Source: an uncultured Bacteroides sp. (GTDB taxonomy: Bacteria; Bacteroidota; Bacteroidia; Bacteroidales; Bacteroidaceae). From it: a stretch of 64,000 nucleotides of DNA. Shown piece after piece: positions 40,751 to 49,178 of the stretch; the first letter of the stretch is position 1; each line of letters begins with the position of its first letter. The notes beneath the pieces are model-generated. The model did no database searches. It was not told where the DNA came from and saw only the letters and a program-made list of their open reading frames with translations. The stretch spans positions 1 through 64,000 of the forward strand of contig NZ_CAUCSQ010000003.1 in assembly GCF_958445495.1 (NCBI RefSeq), written 5' to 3'. Both the position numbers and the translations under genes were made by a program.

Positions 40751-43216
40751 ATGAATATGAAACACCCCAAAAAGTTATTGGCTGTATTACTGATGAGCAC
40801 AGCCTGTACCCTATTGCAGGCGCAACGCAGCGAAACAGTGCTCGAAAAGAACTGGAAATTCAGTAAAGGAGATTTCAATGAAGCCAGCCGGCCCGAATTT
40901 AATGACAGTGAATGGGAATCAGTCGTTATCCCTCATGACTGGGCTATCTTCGGTCCCTTTGACGTAAACAACGACCTTCAGAATGTGGCTGTCACACAGA
41001 ATTTCGAGAACAAAGCGTCTTTAAAGACAGGACGTACCGGAGGGCTCCCTTACGTAGGGACAGGATGGTATCGTACCAGTTTTGACGTTCCTTCCGGCAA
41101 GGAAGCGACTCTTCTTTTTGACGGCGCCATGAGCGAAGCCCGTGTCTACGTAAATGGTAAAGAGGCTTGTTTCTGGCCTTTCGGATACAATTCTTTCCAT
41201 TGCAATGTCACTTCTTTATTGAACAAAGACGGTAAAAACAACATTTTGGCCGTGCGTTTGGAAAACAGGCCGCAATCTTCACGCTGGTATCCGGGAGCAG
41301 GCTTATACCGCAACGTACATTTAATCGTTACCGATAAAATACACGTACCCGTATGGGGCACAAACCTCACGACTCCGCACGTAAGCGAGGAATTTGCCGC
41401 CGTACGTCTCCAGACGAAGATAAACAATGCGGGTGAAAAGACACAAATCCGTATGGAAACGGAAATTCTTTCTCCGGACGGAACAGTCGTTGCCCGTAAA
41501 GAAAATACCGGCCGCATCAACCACGGACAACCGTTCGAACAAAACTTTATCGTGAATGCCCCGAAGCTCTGGTCGCCGGAAAGCCCGTCGCTTTATAAGG
41601 CTATTTCCAAAATCTATGCAGACAACAAACTGGTAGATACCTATACAACCCGCTTCGGTATCCGCAGTATTGAATACATAGCGGATAAAGGTTTCTACCT
41701 GAACGGGAAACACCGCAAATTCCAAGGGGTATGCAACCATCATGACTTAGGGCCATTGGGAGCGGCTATCAATGTTGCCGCACTCCGCCATCAGCTCACC
41801 CTTCTGAAAGATATGGGATGCGACGCCATTCGTACCGCCCACAACATGCCGACGCCCGAACTTGTCGCTTTATGTGACGAAATGGGATTCATGATGATGA
41901 TTGAGCCGTTTGACGAATGGGACATCGCCAAATGTGAAAACGGATATCACCGTTATTTCAAAGAATGGGCGGAACGCGACATGGTGAACATGCTCCACAA
42001 CTACCGGAACAATCCTTGCGTAGTGATGTGGAGTATCGGCAATGAAGTGCCGACCCAATGCAACCCGGAAGGATACAAGGTTGCCAAGTTCCTGCAAGAC
42101 ATTTGCCACCGTGAAGACCCGACCCGACCTGTCACTTGCGGAATGGACCAGGTTAGCTGCGTACTCGCCAACGGATTTGCCGCCATGATTGACATACCGG
42201 GGCTCAACTACCGTACCCACCGCTACAAAGAAGCTTACGAACAGCTTCCTCAAAATCTGATTCTAGGCAGCGAAACGGCTTCTACCGTCAGCTCAAGAGG
42301 CGTATATAAATTCCCGGTTGAGGATAAAAAAGGCGCCACATACGAAGACCACCAATGTTCGTCTTATGATGTGGAAGCGTGCCCCTGGTCGAATATCCCC
42401 GATGAAGATTTCGCGCTGGCCGACGACAACCACTGGACTATCGGACAATTCGTATGGACAGGATTCGACTATCTGGGCGAACCTTCGCCATACGACACAA
42501 ACTCATGGCCCAACCATAGTTCCATGTTCGGTATCATCGACCTTGCAAGTTTGCCCAAGGACCGTTATTACCTCTACCGCAGTATATGGAACAAGAATGA
42601 GGAAACCTTGCATATCCTTCCCCATTGGACATGGCCGGGACGCGAAGGCAAAATCACCCCGGTATTCGTATATACCAGTTATCCTGCCGCCGAACTGTTT
42701 ATCAATGGAAAGAGTTACGGTAAACAAAGCAAAAACAACAGTTCCCTGAAAAGCAGGTATCGGCTGATGTGGATGGATGCCGTATATGAACCGGGCGAAG
42801 TGAAGGTCGTGGCTTACAACAAGGACGGAAAAGCCGTAGCGGAAAAAGTGGTCCGCACGGCGGGAAAGCCCCACCACATCGAGCTGTCCGCCAACCGTAA
42901 CGAACTGGCTGCCGACGGAAAAGACCTGGCTTACGTCACGGTAAAGGTCGTTGATAAAGACGGCAACCTCTGCCCTACCGACAGCCGGCTTGTCAAATTC
43001 TCCGTTAAGGGAAGCGGAAAGTTCCGTGCAACCGCCAATGGCGACCCTACGAACCTCGAACTGTTCCATCTCCCCCGAATGCATGCCTTCAACGGAATGC
43101 TGACAGCCATCATACAGGCCGGGGAGACCGCCGGGGAAATCACGCTGACCGCTAAAGCCGGCGGAGTGAAAGCCGGCAATATCAGTCTCCAGGCCATTCA
43201 AAAACAGAACCATTAA
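40751..43216 (+). CDS. GH2 beta-galactosidase (galactan locus), 821 aa
   Basis: A signal peptide (KHPKKLLAVLLMSTACTLLQ) directs it to the periplasm. The GH2 order is seen: sugar-binding jelly roll (WESVVIPHDWAIFGPFD), immunoglobulin-like domain and TIM barrel, with the acid/base in VVMWSIGNEVP and the nucleophile in LILGSETASTVS. A C-terminal DUF4982-like module and an Ig-like domain (DLAYVTVKVVDKDGNLC) complete it. The barrel has RTAHNMPTPELVALCDEMGF, typical of beta-galactosidases. It would remove galactose from oligosaccharides made by GH53. Start chosen at ATG 40751; ATG 40757 is equally possible. Confidence 0.92.
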   Translation: MNMKHPKKLLAVLLMSTACTLLQAQRSETVLEKNWKFSKGDFNEASRPEFNDSEWESVVIPHDWAIFGPFDVNNDLQNVAVTQNFENKASLKTGRTGGLPYVGTGWYRTSFDVPSGKEATLLFDGAMSEARVYVNGKEACFWPFGYNSFHCNVTSLLNKDGKNNILAVRLENRPQSSRWYPGAGLYRNVHLIVTDKIHVPVWGTNLTTPHVSEEFAAVRLQTKINNAGEKTQIRMETEILSPDGTVVARKENTGRINHGQPFEQNFIVNAPKLWSPESPSLYKAISKIYADNKLVDTYTTRFGIRSIEYIADKGFYLNGKHRKFQGVCNHHDLGPLGAAINVAALRHQLTLLKDMGCDAIRTAHNMPTPELVALCDEMGFMMMIEPFDEWDIAKCENGYHRYFKEWAERDMVNMLHNYRNNPCVVMWSIGNEVPTQCNPEGYKVAKFLQDICHREDPTRPVTCGMDQVSCVLANGFAAMIDIPGLNYRTHRYKEAYEQLPQNLILGSETASTVSSRGVYKFPVEDKKGATYEDHQCSSYDVEACPWSNIPDEDFALADDNHWTIGQFVWTGFDYLGEPSPYDTNSWPNHSSMFGIIDLASLPKDRYYLYRSIWNKNEETLHILPHWTWPGREGKITPVFVYTSYPAAELFINGKSYGKQSKNNSSLKSRYRLMWMDAVYEPGEVKVVAYNKDGKAVAEKVVRTAGKPHHIELSANRNELAADGKDLAYVTVKVVDKDGNLCPTDSRLVKFSVKGSGKFRATANGDPTNLELFHLPRMHAFNGMLTAIIQAGETAGEITLTAKAGGVKAGNISLQAIQKQNH

Positions 43217-43307
43217 GAAAAGAACGGAACATCCACAAGAATGGATGCAGACGGAAAGAGGCTCAACATGGGAATCGGATATATCACAGATTGAGACTTA
43301 AAAAACG

Positions 43308-43382
43308 GGGCTGTCCGACCTTTGAAACGAATCCTAAAAGTCAGATATACCACTTTTGGAGTGCAGTTCGGCCGGACAGCCC
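43308..43382. terminator. Long-range stem, likely terminator of the galactan operon
   Basis: GGGCTGTCCG (43308-43317) pairs with CGGACAGCCC (43373-43382). The intervening bases form a second stem (CTAAAAGT with ACTTTTGG). TTTATTGTTTT follows on the plus strand. Confidence 0.6.
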
Positions 43383-43494
43383 TTTATTGTTTTCCAACTT
43401 GCCTGTTCTATAGGGATATTCATAAACTAAAAATGAAGGGAGTGTCAAAACTAAGATGAACACTCGGAACAGTTACAGATTCTGACTGATAAAT

Positions 43495-43598
43495 ATAAAA
43501 ATAGCCGTATCAACTCTATTTTTGAAGTGCACCCCAAAAGTTTTGTGTCTAACTTTTGAGGTGCACTTCATTTTGAGTAATGATACGGCTATTTTTAT
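43495..43598. repeat. MITE-like 104-bp imperfect palindrome
   Basis: The two ~48-base arms begin ATAAAAATAGCCGTATCA and contain GAAGTGCACC and CAAAAGTT. The arms match apart from a few indels and substitutions near the middle. No coding capacity. It may be a non-autonomous transposon or a dispersed repeat. Confidence 0.6.
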
Positions 43599-43599
43599 T

Positions 43600-43661
43600 G
43601 CCGGTGAAGAGTGTCGGATTTCAGATGAAGAGTGCCAGGTTTCAGATGAAAAGTTCATTTC
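43600..43661. repeat. Three degenerate copies of a 20-21-bp repeat
   Basis: The units follow the pattern TTCAGATGAAGAGTGCCAGG. The first copy begins GCCGGTGAAGAGTGTC and the third drifts to TTCAGATGAAAAGTTC. The repeat directly abuts the palindromic element. Confidence 0.6.
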
Positions 43662-43791
43662 CTCTAAAATTGAATTTCGACACACCTCTTTCACCAAATT
43701 AAAAAAATGCGGAATCTACCGAATATCCTTTGTTATATATCAAGGTTACTTTTTCCTGAAACCGGATAACCTTCATTTTTTTACCGAGAAA

Positions 43792-44829
43792 TCAGTCACA
43801 GGCAAATGTCACCAACAATCCTTTATGGTCTGTCGGCCATACGTCAAGCGGCAGTATAAACTTGTCTTCCGATGTTTCTTTGACACGCCGGGAACGGACA
43901 ATGGATTCTTGCGGACCGAACAAAACGGCATCTCTCGCATTCAGTCCCGGTCCTTTATAGAAGATAAAGTCTATCCGGTCCCGTTCGTCCGCTTTAGGGG
44001 CCCATGTGATTTTTTCCGGAACTTTTGCCGGATTGTCCGAAGGGTATGTAAATCCCGGATGTGTCAAAGGATTGGGATGGATTTTGCGGTAGCTGTCAAC
44101 AAAACCCGCTTCTTCCAATAAGGTGGTTACAGTCCAAGGAACGACAAACCCGTTATGGTCGTAGAGGTCTTTGTTCTCTTCTATCCAGTCACGATGGGAG
44201 GGTTCATTAAAATCTCCCCCTACAATCACCTGATAACCGTTTTTCAAATCTTTCTCAGCCTGGGCAATCAATATACGGATTGCATCATCCCGCTGGGAAG
44301 CCACATTCCGTTTCAGAATCTCGTCTACAGAACCGGGCAATGGAATTTCTTTCCACGTCGAGCCGTCATACCCGCGGGCATCATAATATGCACAGTCCAG
44401 ATAATCCAGATGTGCCGTATATACCGCCACCTTGCATCCGTTAACCGTACTTGTCAACCGGTAAACGCTTCCGTGGTCATTCTTTTCCGGAAACACCGTC
44501 AAAGAATCCGTGATAGGGTGTTTGGAAAGCAAACCGGTATCATAACTGTAAAAAGAATAGTATTTTAATCCTTTTTCCTGGAGAGAGGTGCAGACACGCG
44601 CCGTAAAATTCGTTTTATTGTAATTTCTCACTTCACTGAAAGTCACAAAATCAGGTTTCAAACGGACAATCTCATTGATGATGGCTTCGTATCCACCCGG
44701 TATCATCGTACCTTCCTGCCATACGTTCCATTGCAACACTGTAAATTCATTCCCTTTCTGCCCTTTGGCGAAAAGGGAGACGCACAATAGTAAAACCGGT
44801 AACAGTAATCTTTTCATAGCATTTTTCAT
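43792..44829 (-). CDS. Secreted endonuclease/exonuclease/phosphatase-family protein, 345 aa
   Basis: A signal peptide (MKRLLLPVLLLCVSLFAKGQ) precedes an EEP fold. Visible motifs are LQWNVWQEG (metal-binding Asn), PDFVTFSEVRN (metal-binding Glu), the pair YTAHLDYLDCAYYDARG, VIVGGDFNEPSHRD and the C-terminal WPTDHKGLLVTFAC (catalytic His). This is a metal-dependent phosphohydrolase; the substrate could be nucleic acid, inositol phosphate or a phospholipid headgroup. The longer frame to 44949 reads into the trkA gene, so ATG 44829 is used. Convergent with the galactan locus. Confidence 0.85.
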   Translation of the reverse strand: MKNAMKRLLLPVLLLCVSLFAKGQKGNEFTVLQWNVWQEGTMIPGGYEAIINEIVRLKPDFVTFSEVRNYNKTNFTARVCTSLQEKGLKYYSFYSYDTGLLSKHPITDSLTVFPEKNDHGSVYRLTSTVNGCKVAVYTAHLDYLDCAYYDARGYDGSTWKEIPLPGSVDEILKRNVASQRDDAIRILIAQAEKDLKNGYQVIVGGDFNEPSHRDWIEENKDLYDHNGFVVPWTVTTLLEEAGFVDSYRKIHPNPLTHPGFTYPSDNPAKVPEKITWAPKADERDRIDFIFYKGPGLNARDAVLFGPQESIVRSRRVKETSEDKFILPLDVWPTDHKGLLVTFACD

Positions 44830-44854
44830 ACGTTCATATTTATTTGGTTGAAAA

Positions 44855-45541
44855 TCAAATCGCTTTCCAGAAAGCCTGAAAATCACGATAGGTGCCATAG
44901 CACACCAGTTCATCTCCTTCCCGTACTTTCTCGTTCTCCGGAAGTTCATTCTTCACATGAGCTTCCATCAGGGAAATTCCCAAACAGTTGGTTACCTTAT
45001 CCGCCCGTTTCAGTCCTATCAATTTCAGGTTGAACTCTTCATCCAGATTCAGTTCATTTACAAAATATCCTATAAACTTTTTCGGGACCGTAAACTTCAC
45101 GACATAATATTCCGAATCGACGGAAAAAGCTTCCATGTTTGTCCCGAAATCAAGAAGTTGCACCAGATTACGGGCCGCATCTTCTTCCGGTGTCAATATT
45201 TTATCCAGGTTAAACGCTTCAAGCACTGCTTTATGTACCCTGTCTATCGCACGGGCATAAATATGGGAGACCTTTTTCTGTTTCAGCAGGGCTACTACAC
45301 GCACGGACGCGCCAAAATTCTCCCCGATAGCCACAATCACCACATCCACGCTATTCAGCGGAAGCACGGACAAGGCCTGTCCGTCCGTCGCATCAATCAC
45401 GAATGCCGTGGCGACTTTATCTTTGATGCTATCTACGCGGCTTTCGCAAATATCCGCGCCAATGACTTCGTGTCCCAACGCCGACAATTCTTCAGCCAAC
45501 ACACGGCCGTAATTTCCCAAACCGATAATAATGTATTTCAT
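44855..45541 (-). CDS. trkA: TrkA/KtrA-type potassium channel regulator, 228 aa
   Basis: The cytoplasmic RCK subunit gates the TrkH channel in response to nucleotides. The Rossmann fold starts YIIIGLGNYGRVLAEELSAL with the GxGxxG motif, followed by the acidic strand end (VIGADI) and DGQALSVLPLNSVDVVIVAI. The C-terminal RCK-C domain (about 140-228) includes VREGDELVCYG. Length is typical of the single-repeat form. It directly follows the trkH gene (four bases), so both are one unit. Confidence 0.92.
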   Translation of the reverse strand: MKYIIIGLGNYGRVLAEELSALGHEVIGADICESRVDSIKDKVATAFVIDATDGQALSVLPLNSVDVVIVAIGENFGASVRVVALLKQKKVSHIYARAIDRVHKAVLEAFNLDKILTPEEDAARNLVQLLDFGTNMEAFSVDSEYYVVKFTVPKKFIGYFVNELNLDEEFNLKLIGLKRADKVTNCLGISLMEAHVKNELPENEKVREGDELVCYGTYRDFQAFWKAI

Positions 45542-45545
45542 ATCT

Positions 45546-47375
45546 TTAATTTATAATAATGTCATCACTCGGATAACGGTATTTGGTATTCTTTTTCTGC
45601 TTGACAATTCCCAACATCAATGTTATCAACCCCACACGTCCGATGAACATCAACAATGCCACCAGCAATTTGCTCGTATCGCACAAACTCGGTGTCAGGT
45701 TCAGGCTTGAACCTACCGTGCTGAGCGCCGACACGCATTCAAAGGTCAATGCCATCAAGGAGGCTTCCGGTTCCAATATGCTCAATAGGAAGACAAAGAG
45801 AAACAAGACACCCAAGGACATGACGACTGTCGCATTAGAACGCCGGATGGAATCATGGGACAGTTCCCTGCCGAGCACTTCCACCCGTTCCGAACCGCGC
45901 AGCACAGCTACCAGGTTCAGCACCACTACCGCAAAAGCGTTTACCTTGACACCGCCTGCCGTTGACTGGGCGCCGCCGCCAATCCACATCAGCATCAGGT
46001 AAACCAATAAAGTCTGTACGCTCAAAGAGGTCAGGTCAACACTGGTGAAACCTGCCGTCCGCGGACAGCTCGCATTGAAAAAGGCCTGTGTCAGCTTATC
46101 CGCGACGGGCATACCGGCAAATGAAGCGTTCCACTCAAAAACGGCAATCGACAGCGTGCCGATTAGCAGAAGCAGAAAAGTCATAATCAGCACAATCTTC
46201 GTATTCAGATTATAAAGATGCTGTTTCTTATGCCTCTCCAGTTTACGGGTACAGGCAAATTTCCAGAAACGGCTCAAATGATACAATACAATGTCTTTAA
46301 AATTAACCAGAATCGGAAAACCGATGCCTCCCAGAATTATGAGTAAAGAAACGGAAATAAACAGCCAGTTATGATTAGACATCACCAACGGGTTTCCCAA
46401 ATTGCCGGGAAGCGTGGAAAAACCGGCATTACAGAAAGCGGAAATCGAATGAAACACGGAAAATGCCAATTCTTCTTCTAAAGTCATCCCCAGTGTGCCG
46501 TGAATGCTGAACCAGATAGAGACCATGCCGATACCTTCAATAACCAAGGTAAACCCCAGAATATACAACAAGGTAGACAATAAAGAGCCCAATGAATTGG
46601 AACTTACCATATCACGCACCACCAACTGGTTATAGAGGGAGGTATTTCCCATAAAGAACATGGCAAAGAAACTGGTCAATGTCATTACTCCCAGCCCTCC
46701 TACCTGAATCAGCAGGATAATGACGACAAGCCCCCCGGTGGTAAACGTCGAGGAAACATCCACAGGCACCAGTCCCGTCACACACACCGCACTGGTAGCC
46801 GTAAACACAGAATCTACCCAGGTGATGCCATCCACAGTACATCTCGGCAACATCAGCAATCCGGAACCGATTAGAATAATGGCAAGAAAACTCACAGCCA
46901 GTATTAACGACGGATTGGTACGGCGCCCTAACAGACGAACCAGTCCGTTTGAGAGATTCAGCAAAGAAAAAAACAATAACAATACAAGATGATAAAATTT
47001 TCCATTCAGGAATTCCCAAAATTGCAGGACGGCTCCTTCTTCTTCCGGGCGATAGAATATGACCGGTATCAAAGTGAGATACAACAAACCGCTCAATATC
47101 CAGGCCAAACGCCGGTATCTTTTCTTGGTACTCCTGTATTCCAATAAAATATGAAGAGTCACGTCTATCAGAAAAATCACCCATACGGCTTTATACAGAA
47201 CTTGTATCTTTGCTGTCTCATCCGCCGATAAAGGAAAGCCGTGTTCATAAATTACTCCGATAATTAATGCAAAAGACGCCAAATAAGTCAATGCTTCCAA
47301 CAGGCCTAATATGATGCGTATATAGGGTTTCAGCAATTTGTTCTGATACAATAAAAACTTATGATAAATCTTCAT
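45546..47375 (-). CDS. trkH: TrkH/KtrB-type potassium uptake channel, 609 aa
   Basis: The integral membrane protein carries the four K+-channel-like pore repeats of TrkH: VFTATSAVCVTGLVPVD, HSISAFCNAGFSTLPGN, ASCPRTAGFTSVDLTSLS and FECVSALSTVGSSLNLT, each with its selectivity-filter Gly. Several additional N-terminal helices (MKIYHKFLLYQNKLLKPYIR onward) are typical of Bacteroides TrkH. The start is placed at ATG 47375; the frame open to 47420 has no supporting signal. The leftward -7 box lies at 47400-47407. It works with TrkA downstream. Confidence 0.92.
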   Translation of the reverse strand: MKIYHKFLLYQNKLLKPYIRIILGLLEALTYLASFALIIGVIYEHGFPLSADETAKIQVLYKAVWVIFLIDVTLHILLEYRSTKKRYRRLAWILSGLLYLTLIPVIFYRPEEEGAVLQFWEFLNGKFYHLVLLLFFSLLNLSNGLVRLLGRRTNPSLILAVSFLAIILIGSGLLMLPRCTVDGITWVDSVFTATSAVCVTGLVPVDVSSTFTTGGLVVIILLIQVGGLGVMTLTSFFAMFFMGNTSLYNQLVVRDMVSSNSLGSLLSTLLYILGFTLVIEGIGMVSIWFSIHGTLGMTLEEELAFSVFHSISAFCNAGFSTLPGNLGNPLVMSNHNWLFISVSLLIILGGIGFPILVNFKDIVLYHLSRFWKFACTRKLERHKKQHLYNLNTKIVLIMTFLLLLIGTLSIAVFEWNASFAGMPVADKLTQAFFNASCPRTAGFTSVDLTSLSVQTLLVYLMLMWIGGGAQSTAGGVKVNAFAVVVLNLVAVLRGSERVEVLGRELSHDSIRRSNATVVMSLGVLFLFVFLLSILEPEASLMALTFECVSALSTVGSSLNLTPSLCDTSKLLVALLMFIGRVGLITLMLGIVKQKKNTKYRYPSDDIIIN

Positions 47376-47399
47376 ATCATCTTTTTTAACAGGGTCGTG

Positions 47400-47407
47400 C
47401 AAACTTA
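47400..47407 (-). promoter_or_regulatory. -7 box of the trkH-trkA operon
   Basis: On the minus strand TAAGTTTG fits TAnnTTTG, 25 bases before the chosen start. A TTG at about the right distance is not present. Confidence 0.5.
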
Positions 47408-47471
47408 GTGAAAATAACAATCAAATACGATTCTTTGTTGACAAAATTATCTGAATATTAAAAATTTTATC

Positions 47472-47479
47472 TACTTTTG
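47472..47479 (+). promoter_or_regulatory. -7 box of the trpB-like gene
   Basis: TACTTTTG fits TAnnTTTG, 32 bases before the ATG at 47511. Confidence 0.5.
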
Positions 47480-47510
47480 GCAACAGAAAACTAAAAACCA
47501 CAATAATATT

Positions 47511-48881
47511 ATGAGTGACAAAAGAAAACGGTATATTTTACCGGAAGAAGAGATTCCACATTACTGGTACAACATCCAGGCCGATATGGTCAACAAACCG
47601 ATGCCTCCATTGCATCCGGGCACCAAACAAGCGTTGAAAGCGGAAGATTTGTATCCGATTTTCGCAAAAGAATTATGCCATCAGGAATTAAACCAAACCG
47701 ACGCATGGATTGAAATCCCGGAAGAAGTCCGGGAAATGTACAAATATTATCGCAGTACTCCTCTCGTACGCGCTTACGGACTGGAAAAAGCATTGGGTAC
47801 TCCGGCCCATATTTATTTCAAGAATGAGAGCGTAAGCCCTATCGGGTCTCACAAGCTCAACTCCGCCCTGGCGCAGGCTTATTACTGCAAAAAGGAGGGT
47901 GTTACCAATGTCACCACCGAAACCGGCGCCGGCCAATGGGGAGCCGCTCTCGCTTATGCGGCAAAAGTTTTCGGACTGGAGGCTGCCGTTTACCAGGTGA
48001 AAATCAGTTATGAACAGAAACCTTACCGCCGCAGCATCATGCAGACTTTCGGCGCACAGGTTACTCCTTCCCCGTCTATGTCTACCCGTGCGGGAAAAGA
48101 TATCCTGACCGCCCATCCTACCTATCAAGGCTCACTAGGTACGGCTATCTCGGAAGCCATCGAATTGGCTAAAATGACTCCGAACTGCAAATATACGCTT
48201 GGCTCCGTACTTAGCCATGTCACTCTTCATCAGACAATTATCGGTCTGGAAGCTGAAAAACAGATGGATATGGCGGGAGAATACCCGGATATGGTAATCG
48301 GCTGTTTCGGAGGCGGTTCCAACTTCGGCGGCATCTCTTTCCCATTCATGCGCCACAACATACTTGAAGGTAAGAAAACCCGCTTCATAGCTGCCGAACC
48401 GGCTTCTTGCCCGAAACTGACGCGCGGCAAATTCCAGTATGACTTCGGTGACGAAGCGGGATATACTCCGCTGCTTCCGATGTTTACCTTAGGACACAAT
48501 TTCGCTCCGGCCCATATCCATGCAGGAGGCCTCCGTTATCACGGTGCAGGCGTTATCGTTTCGCAACTGCTTAAAGACAAACTGATGGAAGCGGTGGATA
48601 TCCAGCAACTGGAATCGTTCGAGGCCGGCTGCCTGTTTGCCCAGGCGGAAGGTATTATTCCGGCGCCGGAATCCAGCCATGCCATTGCCGCCACTATCCG
48701 GGAGGCTAATATCTGTAAAGAAACCGGGAAGGAAAAGGTTATCCTGTTCAATCTTTCCGGACACGGATTGATTGATATGGCTTCTTATGACAAGTATTTG
48801 GCAGGTGATTTGGTTAATTACACGTTGACGGATAAAGACATTCAAAAGAATCTGGACGAAATCGGAGATTTATCGAAATAA
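47511..48881 (+). CDS. trpB: TrpB-like (TrpB2-type) PLP enzyme, 456 aa
   Basis: The cytoplasmic PLP enzyme converts indole and serine to tryptophan, or indole salvage in organisms with a second TrpB. The PLP lysine lies in VSPIGSHKLNSALAQAYYCK, and the phosphate-binding Gly loop in MVIGCFGGGSNFGGISFP. The catalytic Glu is probably in TNVTTETGAGQWGAA, and the C-terminal NLSGHGLIDMASYDKYL is conserved. An N-terminal extension (LPEEEIPHYWYNIQADMVNK) is typical of TrpB2. No trpA or other trp gene is adjacent, so it stands apart from the tryptophan operon. Confidence 0.93.
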   Translation: MSDKRKRYILPEEEIPHYWYNIQADMVNKPMPPLHPGTKQALKAEDLYPIFAKELCHQELNQTDAWIEIPEEVREMYKYYRSTPLVRAYGLEKALGTPAHIYFKNESVSPIGSHKLNSALAQAYYCKKEGVTNVTTETGAGQWGAALAYAAKVFGLEAAVYQVKISYEQKPYRRSIMQTFGAQVTPSPSMSTRAGKDILTAHPTYQGSLGTAISEAIELAKMTPNCKYTLGSVLSHVTLHQTIIGLEAEKQMDMAGEYPDMVIGCFGGGSNFGGISFPFMRHNILEGKKTRFIAAEPASCPKLTRGKFQYDFGDEAGYTPLLPMFTLGHNFAPAHIHAGGLRYHGAGVIVSQLLKDKLMEAVDIQQLESFEAGCLFAQAEGIIPAPESSHAIAATIREANICKETGKEKVILFNLSGHGLIDMASYDKYLAGDLVNYTLTDKDIQKNLDEIGDLSK

Positions 48882-49178
48882 GCTTTGATTGCAAATCAAC
48901 CCAATAACCAAAGAGATGTGTCAGAAATGCGGCTAGCGGCCTGTTCCGTCATTTCCGGACGGAGAAGAAGCAAGTCTTGTTTTTGACACATTTCTTTGTT
49001 TTACCCCCTCTTTTCATCAGTATGTTTCTGTCTTATCCCGTTATTCCACTTTCCTGAATAACAACGAAATACCCTAACATATCCCTCCTGAAACAGTATA
49101 GTTTTTAAGACATTTTATGGGGCATATAAAAGATTTTACTATCTTTGATGCCGTTATTACCAATCTTACAACCTAATA
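48882..49178. other. Intergenic region with a terminator and the regulator promoter
   Basis: A stem AAAGAGATGTGTCA (48910-48923) with TGACACATTTCTTT (48984-48997) encloses a second stem CCGTC/GGACGG and is followed by T-rich sequence. This is the likely terminator of the TrpB-like gene. The -7 box of the next gene is at 49140-49147. Confidence 0.65.
49140..49147 (+). promoter_or_regulatory. -7 box of the second hybrid regulator
   Basis: TATCTTTG fits the Bacteroides consensus, 31 bases before the ATG at 49179. Confidence 0.5.

Larger units (their letters stand above)
43217..43791. other. Intergenic region with two palindromic elements and a short tandem repeat
   Basis: No gene is seen. The stretch contains the GH2 terminator-like structure at 43308-43382, a 104-bp palindromic element at 43495-43598, and three copies of a 20-21-bp repeat right after it. 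The left and right elements share the core ACTTTTGgagTGCAgTTC in variant form. Confidence 0.7.
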
